The position numbers and the translations under genes were made by a program. Shown here in pieces: positions 1 to 13,024 of a DNA stretch of 49,486 nucleotides (its first letter is position 1; each line of letters opens with the position of its first letter). The notes beneath the pieces were generated by a model. It ran no database searches. It saw only the letters and a program-made list of their open reading frames with translations, and was not told the origin of the DNA. Origin of the DNA: Luteibacter jiangsuensis (GTDB lineage: Bacteria > Pseudomonadota > Gammaproteobacteria > Xanthomonadales > Rhodanobacteraceae); assembly GCF_030812295.1 (NCBI RefSeq), contig NZ_JAUSSK010000002.1:1015001-1064486 (forward strand). Reading direction: 5' to 3'.

Positions 1-62
1 CACACAAGTCACCTGCACATCCACGCATGCTTTAGGCATGCATGCCGTAAGCGATGCCTTAT
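1..62 (+). other. 16S-23S internal transcribed spacer, first part
   Basis: This is spacer DNA immediately upstream of tRNA-Ile; the 16S gene itself lies outside the window. It contains a short inverted repeat (GCATGC on both sides of TTTAG, near 26-42). No gene is seen in it. Confidence 0.7.
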
Positions 63-139
<77 letters not shown>

Positions 140-154
140 CTTGAGAGCACTTAT

Positions 155-230
155 GGGGCCTTAGCTCAGCTGGGAGAGCATCTGCTTTGCAAGCAGAGGG
201 TCGTCGGTTCGATCCCGACAGGCTCCACCA
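155..230 (+). tRNA. tRNA-Ala (anticodon TGC)
   Basis: A 76-nt cloverleaf whose acceptor GGGGCCT pairs with AGGCTCC (one G-U pair), followed by ACCA. The anticodon TGC is at 188-190 in the loop TTTGCAA. It lies 15 nt after tRNA-Ile and would be cut from the same rRNA precursor. Confidence 0.98.
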
Positions 231-301
231 GTTCACGGTAGCGGATGTGTAGCGCACACGAAGATTGATTTTGAAGCCAACCGGCGCTGAGGCCGGTGTG
301 G

Positions 302-314
302 TGTTCTTTGAAAA
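302..314 (+). promoter_or_regulatory. boxA-like antitermination element of the rRNA spacer
   Basis: TGTTCTTTGAAAA resembles the boxA element (E. coli TGCTCTTTAACAA) found in rRNA leaders and spacers, where NusB/NusE bind the transcript. It lies between tRNA-Ala and the 23S gene, as expected. The role is inferred from position and similarity. Confidence 0.65.
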
Positions 315-316
315 CC

Positions 317-337
317 TGTAAACGAGTGACAAGCGTC
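317..337 (+). repeat. Outer 23S processing stem, 5' arm (3' arm at 3364-3384)
   Basis: These 21 nt are the exact reverse complement of 3364-3384, so the transcript can close a long stem around the whole 23S gene. It lies outside a second 21-bp stem formed by 408-428 and 3296-3316. Such stems are substrates of RNase III in rRNA maturation. Confidence 0.8.
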
Positions 338-407
338 TTGGTTCAAACCGAACCGAGATAAGTGTTAAGGCGAAACGAAGTGGCTTGGACGATAGGCCCT
401 GAGGCGA

Positions 408-420
408 CTTGGGGTTATAT

Positions 421-428
<8 letters not shown>
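408..428 (+). repeat. Inner 23S processing stem, 5' arm (3' arm at 3296-3316)
   Basis: These 21 nt are the exact reverse complement of 3296-3316. The stem includes the first eight bases of mature 23S and the last bases of its 3' end, which matches the helix joining the 23S termini plus the flanking RNase III stem. Confidence 0.88.
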
Positions 429-3305
<2,877 letters not shown>

Positions 3306-3426
3306 ATAACCCCAAGACGCTTCACCGTCTTCATCTCTTACTCGCGGTTCGACTTACAACCCGGACGCTTGTCACTCGTTTACACCCTCTGTGGAGCCGG
3401 CGCTTAACGCGCTGCTCCCACCCCTT

Positions 3427-3542
3427 CCCTGGCGGCTATAGCGGCGTGGTCCCACCTGATCCCATCCCGAACTCAGAAGTGAAACGCGCATGCGCCGATG
3501 GTAGTGTGGCTCAAGCCATGCAAGAGTAGGTCACCGCCAGGG
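3427..3542 (+). rRNA. rrf: 5S ribosomal RNA
   Basis: About 116 nt, closed by the terminal stem CCCTGGCGG (3427-3435) with CCGCCAGGG (3534-3542). The internal CCCATCCCGAACTCAGAAGTG is the conserved loop A/helix III region of bacterial 5S. It lies 120 nt after 23S. Its last 15 nt recur four times downstream, each time ahead of another terminator. Confidence 0.96.
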
Positions 3543-3553
3543 GCTTTATCTAG

Positions 3554-3587
3554 AAGGCCTCCCCATTCGGGGAGGCCTTCGTCTTTT
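3554..3587 (+). terminator. rRNA operon terminator 1
   Basis: Perfect 11-bp stem AAGGCCTCCCC/GGGGAGGCCTT with a 4-nt loop, followed by CGTCTTTT. It starts 12 nt after the 5S end. Confidence 0.93.
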
Positions 3588-3652
3588 GTGGTGTTGCTGT
3601 CGTGCCCAAAGGGCACGCACTGCAACAGGTCACCGCCAGGGGCTTTATCTAG

Positions 3653-3686
3653 AAGGCCTCCCCAGTCGGGGAGGCCTTCGTCTTTT
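3653..3686 (+). terminator. rRNA operon terminator 2
   Basis: Exact copy of the first terminator displaced by 99 bp; only the loop differs (AGTC instead of ATTC). It is preceded by a copy of the 5S 3' tail. Confidence 0.9.
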
Positions 3687-3750
3687 GTGGTGTTGCTGTC
3701 GTGCCCAAAGGGCACGCACTGCAACAGGTCACCGCCAGGGGCTTTATCCT

Positions 3751-3787
3751 AAAAACCCGGTCTCATCAGAGGCCGGGTTTTTTCTTT
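3751..3787 (+). terminator. rRNA operon terminator 3
   Basis: AAAAACCCGG and CCGGGTTTTTT form a stem with a T-rich tail. This is a different terminator from copies 1 and 2 and is again preceded by a 5S tail copy. Confidence 0.88.
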
Positions 3788-3833
3788 GCGCGCAGCGCGA
3801 CCCGCAACAGGTCACCGCCGGGGGCTTTATCCT

Positions 3834-3870
3834 AAAAACCCAGCCTCATCAGAGGCCGGGTTTTTTCTTT
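3834..3870 (+). terminator. rRNA operon terminator 4
   Basis: Near-copy of terminator 3, displaced 83 bp. One stem base differs (ACCCAG on the left arm), slightly weakening the stem. Confidence 0.83.
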
Positions 3871-3916
3871 GCGCGCAGCGCGACCCGCAACAGGTCACCG
3901 CCAGGGGCTTTATCCT

Positions 3917-3952
3917 AAAAACCCGGTCTCACCAGAGGCCGGGTTTTTCTTT
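3917..3952 (+). terminator. rRNA operon terminator 5
   Basis: Third copy of the ACCCGG/CCGGGT hairpin, displaced 83 bp from copy 4, with one T fewer in the tail. The first REP pair begins 6 nt later. Confidence 0.85.
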
Positions 3953-3957
3953 GCCCG

Positions 3958-4038
3958 GTGGGAGCCGACCTTGTCGGCGATGGGACTCGCCTCAACCTGG
4001 CCCGCTGCCGCGGGATCGCCGACAGGGTCGGCTCCCAC
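3958..4038. repeat. REP pair (inverted, BIME-like)
   Basis: A forward arm GTGGGAGCCGACCTTGTCGG (plus CGAT) and a reverse arm ending GTCGGCTCCCAC flank a linker with CCTGGCCCGCTGCCGCGGG. Each arm has an internal hairpin GCCGAC/GTCGGC. It occupies the gap between the rRNA terminators and glpR. Confidence 0.9.
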
Positions 4039-4161
4039 CAGGGGCCATCAGTGCCTGGAGCTGGACGGCCCCACGGGAACGCTGTATTCGCGCCTGCGGC
4101 ATGACACCCGCGCGGCAACGCGTCATCATGCCCAAGCGAGATGTAGCAACGGGAAAGATCG

Positions 4162-4935
4162 ATGGATCCACGACTCAATCGGCGACAGGAAGAACTGATC
4201 GCCATCGTCCAGCGGGAGGGCTTCGTCGGTGTCGACGAACTGGCCACGCATTTCGACGTGGCCCCGCAGACGATCCGCCGCGATCTCAATCTCCTGGCTG
4301 ATGGAGGCCTCATCCGCCGCTACCACGGCGGTGTGAGCGCGTCCTCCTCGAGCGTCGAGAACGTGGCCTATGCCGCACGCCAGTCGCTGCAGACCGCGGA
4401 GAAGAACCGCATCGCCACGGCGATCGCAAAGTCGATTCCGGATGGATCGTCGCTCTTCATCAATCTGGGCACGACGAACGAAGGCGTTGGCCGCGCGTTG
4501 CTCGAGCACCGAGACCTGCGCGTCATCACCAACAATCTCAATATCGCGATCCTGCTCAGTGACAACCCTACGTTCGAGGTCATCGTCGCGGGCGGCGTCG
4601 TCCGGGGCCGCGACCATGGCGTGACCGGCGAGGCAACGATCGAGCTCATCCGCCAGTTCAAGGTCGACTTCGGCATCATCGGTATCTCCGGTATCGAACT
4701 CGACGGCACGCTCCTGGATTTCGATTTCCATGAAGTCCGCGTTGCCCAGGCGATCATCGAGCATTCGCGCCAGGTCTTCCTCGGCGCCGACCACAGCAAG
4801 ATCGGCCGCAACGCGATGGTCCGCCTCGGCGACTTCTCGCGTGTAGACGCGTGGTTCACCGATCGGCAGCCGCCCGATGCCTTGCTACCCGTCTTGGAAG
4901 CCGCCGGCACCCAGTTGCATATCGCGGAACCCTGA
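4162..4935 (+). CDS. glpR: DeoR-family repressor of glycerol metabolism (GlpR-like)
   Basis: A 257-residue DeoR-family protein. The N-terminal winged helix-turn-helix (about residues 1-57) contains VDELATHFDVAPQTIRRDLN and ends in the family signature LIRRYHGG. The C-terminal part (about 75-230) is the sugar-phosphate sensor domain of the ISOCOT fold, with INLGTTNEGVGRALL and ITNNLN. The family's GlpR binds glycerol-3-phosphate and represses glp genes. Context supports that role: glpD, glpF and glpK follow on the same strand, and TGTTCG half-sites lie just before glpD. The ATG at 4162 is preceded by GGGAAAG. Length is as expected. Confidence 0.92.
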   Translation: MDPRLNRRQEELIAIVQREGFVGVDELATHFDVAPQTIRRDLNLLADGGLIRRYHGGVSASSSSVENVAYAARQSLQTAEKNRIATAIAKSIPDGSSLFINLGTTNEGVGRALLEHRDLRVITNNLNIAILLSDNPTFEVIVAGGVVRGRDHGVTGEATIELIRQFKVDFGIIGISGIELDGTLLDFDFHEVRVAQAIIEHSRQVFLGADHSKIGRNAMVRLGDFSRVDAWFTDRQPPDALLPVLEAAGTQLHIAEP

Positions 4936-4984
4936 GAGCGAGACAGCCCTCCGACATGCTGTCTACGCTGCACTGCAGCGTGCG

Positions 4985-5095
4985 ATGTTCGTTTGTGTTC
5001 GAATATGCTCATTTCCACGCAGGCGAAGCCTGACTGACGCGTGAAATGTTCGTAATCGCAAGCATATTTTGCGAATCGCAAGATAAAACGAACAT
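4985..5095. promoter_or_regulatory. GlpR operator region upstream of glpD
   Basis: The glpR-glpD gap holds four TGTTCG half-sites (4986-4991, 4996-5001, 5047-5052 and inverted at 5089-5094). This is the core of the known E. coli GlpR site ATGTTCG/CGAACAT. The first two lie 10 bp apart, one helical turn. Between the third and fourth lies a 13-bp palindrome TTGCGAATCGCAA (5069-5081), and AATCGCAAG is repeated 20 bp apart (5054 and 5074). The AT-rich stretch here probably includes the glpD promoter. Binding is inferred. Confidence 0.7.
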
Positions 5096-5154
5096 ACCCG
5101 AGCGTAGGGTTTCACCCTTCAGCAGGCCTCGCCTCCAGCTAAGCGGAGTTCGCG

Positions 5155-6642
5155 ATGGTCGAGCAGGTCGATATTTTGGTGGTCGGTGGTGGCGTCAATG
5201 GCGTCGGCATCGCCCGTGACGCCGCGGGGCGCGGGCTGAGCGTCTGGCTCTGCGAGCGCGACGATCTCGCCGCACATACCTCGAGCGCCAGCACCAAGCT
5301 GATCCACGGCGGCCTGCGATACCTGGAACAGTTCGAGTTTGCCCTGGTCGGAAAGGCACTCGCGGAACGCGAGGTGCTCTTGCGCGCCGCGCCGCACATC
5401 ATCTGGCCGCTGCGCTTCGTCCTGCCGCACCAGCCACACCTGCGTCCGGCATGGATGATTCGCCTGGGCCTGTTCCTCTACGACCATCTCGGCCGCGGCC
5501 GCCGCACGTTGCCGGGCTCGCGTCGGGTGCGCTTCGGCAAGCACGTCACCGGCGAGCCCCTGCGCGCCGACTTCAGTGTCGGTTTCGTCTATTCCGATGC
5601 ATGGGTACAGGACGCCCGCCTGGTGGTGCTCAATGCGATGGATGCCGCGCGGCGGGGCGTGCACATCGAAACCCATACGCGCTGCGTGAGCGCCCGGCGT
5701 GATGGGGAAGGCTGGACCGCGGAGCTCGAATCGCGCGACGGCAGCCGCCATTTCGTGAAAGCACGTGCCCTGGTGAATGCAGCCGGCCCGTGGGCCGCCA
5801 GTTTCCTCGACGACGTGGCCCATGTGAAGCATCAGCACTCGTTGCGCCTGATCAAGGGCAGCCACATCGTGGTGCCGAAGATTTTCGAGCATCGTTACGC
5901 GTACATCTTCCAGCAGCCGGACCGCCGCATCGTCTTCGCGATCCCCTACGAGCGCGATTTCACCCTGATCGGCACGACGGACGTCGAGTATAAGGACGAC
6001 CCATCGCATCCGACGATCACGGCGGAGGAAACGAGCTATCTCTGCGATGCCGCGAACCGCTACTTCAAAAAACAGCTGACGCCCGACGACGTGGTGTGGA
6101 GCTATAGCGGCGTGCGTCCACTCCTGCAGGACGAAGCCGGTAGCGCCTCCGAAGTCACGCGCGACTACCTGCTGGATATCGATCAGAACGGTCCACCGCT
6201 GTTGAACGTCTTCGGCGGCAAGCTGACCACCTACCGGAAGCTTTCCGAAGAGGCCGTGGACAAGCTCGCCCCACTGCTGGGCAACCACCAGCCGGCCTGG
6301 ACCGCCGACGCTCGCCCGCTTCCGGGCGGTGGCGAACGCGATATCGACGAGTTGCTCGCGGATGTCCGCGCCACCCGTCCGTGGCTCCCCGAGACCTTCG
6401 CCTGGCGGCTCGTGCACAGCTACGGCACCCGCGCCCGCGATCTGCTGGGCGAGGCCGATGGCCTGAACGCCCTGGGCGAGCATTTCGGCGCGGATCTCTA
6501 CCAGGCGGAAGTCGATTACCTCGTGCGCCATGAATGGGCCACCGAGGCCGAGGACATCCTCTGGCGTCGAAGCAAGCTCGGCCTGAGGGTCACCCCGCCG
6601 GACGTTCAACGCCTTACCGATTACCTGTCCACGAAGCGCTGA
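5155..6642 (+). CDS. glpD: Aerobic glycerol-3-phosphate dehydrogenase
   Basis: A 495-residue FAD enzyme that oxidises sn-glycerol-3-phosphate to dihydroxyacetone phosphate at the inner membrane and passes electrons to quinone. The N-terminus has the FAD dinucleotide motif (VVGGGVNGVGIARDAAGRG, about residues 9-27), then TSSASTKLIHGGLRYLEQ, a hallmark of GlpD. FGGKLTTYRKL near residue 358 and a C-terminal helical domain complete the family layout. Length is typical. The ATG at 5155 has GCGGAG upstream. It sits 219 bp after glpR, beyond the putative operators, and heads a glpD-glpF-glpK run. Confidence 0.97.
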   Translation: MVEQVDILVVGGGVNGVGIARDAAGRGLSVWLCERDDLAAHTSSASTKLIHGGLRYLEQFEFALVGKALAEREVLLRAAPHIIWPLRFVLPHQPHLRPAWMIRLGLFLYDHLGRGRRTLPGSRRVRFGKHVTGEPLRADFSVGFVYSDAWVQDARLVVLNAMDAARRGVHIETHTRCVSARRDGEGWTAELESRDGSRHFVKARALVNAAGPWAASFLDDVAHVKHQHSLRLIKGSHIVVPKIFEHRYAYIFQQPDRRIVFAIPYERDFTLIGTTDVEYKDDPSHPTITAEETSYLCDAANRYFKKQLTPDDVVWSYSGVRPLLQDEAGSASEVTRDYLLDIDQNGPPLLNVFGGKLTTYRKLSEEAVDKLAPLLGNHQPAWTADARPLPGGGERDIDELLADVRATRPWLPETFAWRLVHSYGTRARDLLGEADGLNALGEHFGADLYQAEVDYLVRHEWATEAEDILWRRSKLGLRVTPPDVQRLTDYLSTKR

Positions 6643-6666
6643 GGCGCCACGGGGGCATTTCCAAGA

Positions 6667-6694
6667 CGCGTGCCGTACTGCTGACCGGCACGCG
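6667..6694 (+). other. Hairpin in the glpD-glpF intercistronic gap
   Basis: A perfect 9-bp stem CGCGTGCCG/CGGCACGCG with a 10-nt loop and no T run. It could shield or attenuate the transcript between glpD and glpF. An AAAGGAG ribosome site follows before glpF. Confidence 0.6.
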
Positions 6695-6720
6695 CCCCAC
6701 GACACAAAGGAGTACTCAGC

Positions 6721-8948
<2,228 letters not shown>

Positions 8949-9000
8949 TCCGGGCCGGCTGGGTGGGAGCGAACCTTGCGATTGAACTTGCCGCAACCTG

Positions 9001-9125
9001 GTGGGAGCCGACTTTGTCGGCGATCCCGCGGCAGCGGGCCAGGTCGAGGCAAGCACCCATCGCCGACGAAGTCGGCTCCCACCGGGGTGGGGCAAGCACC
9101 CATCGCCGACAAGGTCGGCTCCCAC
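9001..9125. repeat. REP cluster after glpK (one forward, two reverse arms)
   Basis: A forward arm at 9001-9024 is followed by the linker CCGCGGCAGCGGGCCAGG and two reverse arms (about 9060-9083 and 9101-9124). The reverse arms share the lead-in GCAAGCACCCATCGCCGAC, which indicates local duplication. A decayed arm (GTGGGAGCGAACCTTGCGAT) lies at 8963-8982. The 281-bp gap between glpK and the convergent kinase gene is mostly these repeats plus the terminator at 9176. Confidence 0.9.
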
Positions 9126-9175
9126 CGGGCCGCGGAACGCAGGGCGGTTGGTGCCGATGGGATCGGTGCCCATGG

Positions 9176-9210
9176 AAAGGGGCGGCGCAGTGATGCGCCG
9201 CCCCTTTATT
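9176..9210. terminator. Bidirectional terminator between glpK and the PfkB kinase gene
   Basis: A perfect 13-bp stem, AAAGGGGCGGCGC/GCGCCGCCCCTTT, with a 6-nt loop. T-rich bases lie on both outer sides (TTTATT on the plus strand), so it can serve both convergent genes. Confidence 0.93.
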
Positions 9211-9229
9211 CATGCACTCCGCGGGACGA

Positions 9230-10165
9230 TCAGGCCAGCGCGTAGCCGAACTGGTCCTTGAATTCGGCGGCGAACTGCTCGTACGTGAAGTACTGGTTCT
9301 GCGTGCCCGGATGCTCGACCTTCAGTGCGCCCATCAGCGATGCCATCTTGCCGACGGTGGGCCAGTCGTAGCCCTTCATGATGCCGAAGATGAGACCGGC
9401 GCGGTAAGCGTCGCCGCAGCCGGTCGGATCGACCACCTTGTGCTCGCGGGCCGGCGGCACTTCGAGCGTTTCGCCATTCACGTGGATCAGCGAGCCACGG
9501 GGACCCAGTGTCACGATGTACGCATCGACCTTCGACGCGATGTCCGTCGCGCTCCAGCCCGTGCGTTGCTGCAACAGTTGGGACTCGTAGTCGTTGACGA
9601 TGACATACGTCGACTTCTCGATCATCGCGCGGAACTCGTCGCCGTTGAACAGCGGCATCGCCTGGCCCGGATCGAAGATGAAGGGCACGCCACGCGCGGC
9701 GAATTCGTCGACATGCTGCAGCATCGCGTCGCGGCCATCCGGCGCGACGATGCCGAACTCGCACTGCTTGATGTCGCGCACGTGGTTTTCGTGCGCGCTC
9801 GACATCGCGCCCGGGTGGAAGGCGGTGATCTGGTTGTTGTCCAGGTCGGTGGTGATGAAACACTGCGGGGTGAACTGGTCGTCGAACTGGCGCACGCCGT
9901 CGAGGCGGATGCCGAACTTCTCCAGGTGCGCGCGGTACGGCGCGAAATCCTGGCCGACCGTCGCCACCGGCATCGGCTCGCCGCCGAGCAACTTCAGGTT
10001 GTAGGCGATGTTGCCCGCGCAACCGCCGAACTCGCGACGCATGGCCGGCACCAGGAACGACACGTTCAGGATGTGCACCTGATCCGGGATGATGTGGTTC
10101 TTGAACTGGTCCTGGAAGACCATGATCGTGTCGTAGGCGAGCGATCCGCAGATAACGGCAGTCAT
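9230..10165 (-). CDS. PfkB-family nucleoside kinase, adenosine-kinase-like
   Basis: A 311-residue ribokinase/PfkB-family kinase. The N-terminal region has GGCAGNIAYNLKLLGGEPMP (about residues 45-64), where the family binds sugar. Near residue 250 is the anion-hole and catalytic motif DPTGCGDAYRAGLIFG, whose D in GD is the base. From memory, the lead sequence (GSLAYDTIMVF, then IPDQVHILNVSFLV) resembles bacterial adenosine kinases such as mycobacterial CbhK, so adenosine to AMP is the likeliest reaction. Another sugar or nucleoside substrate cannot be excluded. The ATG at 10165 was chosen over upstream in-frame codons because the conserved fold starts there. It converges on glpK and diverges from mreB. 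Confidence 0.82.
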   Translation of the reverse strand: MTAVICGSLAYDTIMVFQDQFKNHIIPDQVHILNVSFLVPAMRREFGGCAGNIAYNLKLLGGEPMPVATVGQDFAPYRAHLEKFGIRLDGVRQFDDQFTPQCFITTDLDNNQITAFHPGAMSSAHENHVRDIKQCEFGIVAPDGRDAMLQHVDEFAARGVPFIFDPGQAMPLFNGDEFRAMIEKSTYVIVNDYESQLLQQRTGWSATDIASKVDAYIVTLGPRGSLIHVNGETLEVPPAREHKVVDPTGCGDAYRAGLIFGIMKGYDWPTVGKMASLMGALKVEHPGTQNQYFTYEQFAAEFKDQFGYALA

Positions 10166-10300
10166 GCGTTGGGTGACCCTGGAGGATGGTAAGTGGCGCG
10201 GCCGCGAAGGGCCGCCGCGAACGCCGCCCGCGACGGGTCCGGCAAACCTGCGGATCGTACCCAAAATCGGGTCCCGAGGCGACCTCTTCCTGGCCGGTGA

Positions 10301-11485
<1,185 letters not shown>

Positions 11486-11525
11486 TGGCCGCGCGCGCGG
11501 CGCTTTGGCCGGAGCGCGCTGATCC

Positions 11526-12536
11526 ATGGCCCTGAATCGCGACGACACGTCGCCCCTGTTCGCGCCCGGCGTGGCGGGGACACTGCGCCTCATCGTCTAC
11601 CTCGCGCTCGCCTGCGTGCTGATGGTGCTCGATCACCGTGGCGACTGGCTGGGTAATGTGCGCTACGGCCTCTCGCTGCTGGTCGAGCCTGTCTATCGCA
11701 TCGCGGGCCTGCCATCGCAGGGATTCCAGGCGGCGACGGTGGCGTTCGCCGACCGCCAGCGCCTCACCGAGCAGAACCAGCGCCTGCGTGAAGACCTGCT
11801 CCTGGCCAACGCCAAGCTCAACCGCATGGCGTCGGTGGCCGAGCAGAACCAGCGCCTGAAGGAATTGCTGGACACCCAGCACAGCCTTTCGCTCAACGTG
11901 CAGCTCGCACGCCTGATCGGCGTCGACCTGGGCAGCTTTCGCCACCGGATCGTGCTCAACGTGGGAGCCCGCGACAAGGTCCAGCCGGGCCAGGTCGTGA
12001 TCGACGCGCGCGGCGTGATGGGCCAGATCGTCGAAGTGATGCCCACCACCTCGGTCGCCATGCTGATCACCGATCCCAACCACGCGATTCCCGTGACCAT
12101 CGAGCGCACCGGCTTGCGGACCATCGCCTACGGCTCACGCACGGGCGATTCACTCACGTTACCGAACATCCCCGTCTCGGCCGACGTGCAGGCGGGCGAC
12201 AAGCTGGTCACGTCCGGCCTGGGCGGCCGGTTCCCGCCGGGCTTCCCCGTGGGCGAGATCCGCGACGTGGCACAGACGCCCTCCGGCACCTTCCTTTCCG
12301 CGCAGGCGAAGCCGGCCGCCGACCTGGATCGCAGCGAGGACGTCCTGCTGCTGCACGACCTTGCCGAACCCGCCGGCCCACCGGCGCCCGCGCCGAACGT
12401 CGGCCCGCCCGCCGACCTCGCGCCGCCTCCTGGCACGCCGCCGGCGGCGACCTTGCCCTCCGTGACCTCGCCGACCGCGACGCCGGCACCGGCACGTACG
12501 TCCACCGCCGCGCCGTCGACGGGGACCACGCCATGA
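11526..12536 (+). CDS. mreC: Rod-shape-determining protein MreC
   Basis: A 336-residue bitopic protein linking MreB and MreD to PBP2 in the elongasome. One membrane segment lies near residues 20-38. A coiled coil with two EQNQRL repeats covers about 78-120, followed by the beta-rich MreC core to about residue 275. The tail from about 280 is a long Pro/Ala/Thr-rich extension, probably disordered. The gene ends in an ATGA overlap with mreD. The tail makes it longer than compact MreC proteins. Confidence 0.96.
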   Translation: MALNRDDTSPLFAPGVAGTLRLIVYLALACVLMVLDHRGDWLGNVRYGLSLLVEPVYRIAGLPSQGFQAATVAFADRQRLTEQNQRLREDLLLANAKLNRMASVAEQNQRLKELLDTQHSLSLNVQLARLIGVDLGSFRHRIVLNVGARDKVQPGQVVIDARGVMGQIVEVMPTTSVAMLITDPNHAIPVTIERTGLRTIAYGSRTGDSLTLPNIPVSADVQAGDKLVTSGLGGRFPPGFPVGEIRDVAQTPSGTFLSAQAKPAADLDRSEDVLLLHDLAEPAGPPAPAPNVGPPADLAPPPGTPPAATLPSVTSPTATPAPARTSTAAPSTGTTP

Positions 12537-13024
12537 ACAAGGTTCGCGTTCGCCAGCTGTGGTTCGCCGCCACGCTGCTGATGTCACTGTTCCTGATGCT
12601 GGTCCCGTTGCCGGGCCCGCTCACGCCGTTCAAGCCGTACTGGCCCGCCCTGATCCTGCTCTATTGGTGCCTGCAGTCGGGCGACAGGGTCACCCTTGGC
12701 CTGGCCTTCTGTGTCGGCGTGGCCGCCGATCTCTTCGACGGCATCCTGCTGGGTGAGCAGGCCTTGCGCCTTACGGCGATGGTCTTCATCGCGCTCCGTT
12801 TCCGTTCGCGCCTGCGCTTCTTCCCGATGTGGCAACAGTCGCTCGCCGTGCTCGGCCTGCTCGTGAACGACCGCATCCTGCTCCTGCTGGTGCGCGTGTT
12901 CGGCGGCGATCCGCTGCCGCCACCCGAGTACTGGATATCGCCCCTGGTGGGCGCGGCGCTGTGGCCGTTCGTGTTCCTCATCCTCGACGACCTTCGCGCG
13001 CGACTGCGCATCCACGAGGCATGA
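12533..13024 (+). CDS. mreD: Rod-shape-determining protein MreD
   Basis: A 163-residue polytopic inner-membrane protein with about five hydrophobic segments. It carries the family pattern of YWPALILLYWCLQ followed by GLAFCVGVAADLFDGILLG. It works with MreC and the RodA-PBP2 synthase. The ATG overlaps the mreC stop, and its own stop overlaps the mrdA start, so the three are translationally coupled. Confidence 0.95.
   Translation: MNKVRVRQLWFAATLLMSLFLMLVPLPGPLTPFKPYWPALILLYWCLQSGDRVTLGLAFCVGVAADLFDGILLGEQALRLTAMVFIALRFRSRLRFFPMWQQSLAVLGLLVNDRILLLLVRVFGGDPLPPPEYWISPLVGAALWPFVFLILDDLRARLRIHEA

Larger units (their letters stand above)
3528..3952 (+). repeat. Tandem array of 5S 3'-tail plus terminator units
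   Basis: The segment AGGTCACCGCC(A/G)GGGGCTTTATC, which is the 3' end of 5S plus its first downstream bases, starts at 3528, 3627, 3726, 3809 and 3892. The spacings are exactly 99, 99, 83 and 83 bp. The first two copies are followed by a CCTCCCC/GGGGAGG hairpin and the last three by an ACCCGG/CCGGGT hairpin. The 99-bp units also carry a second hairpin (3592-3627 and its copy) with stem CGTGCCC/GGGCACG and outer TGTTGC/GCAACA. The pattern suggests unequal recombination between rRNA operon ends carrying different terminators. Confidence 0.93.

Noticed and set aside
3498-3918. Repetitive open frames with RSPPGALS-type repeats after 5S
   Set aside because: They arise from translating the tandem 5S-tail/terminator array; the repeat is explained at the RNA level by perfect hairpins.
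4095-4140. TGACACCCGCG/CGCGTCATC inverted repeat before glpR as an autoregulatory operator
   Set aside because: Arms are imperfect and do not resemble the TGTTCG half-sites found before glpD.
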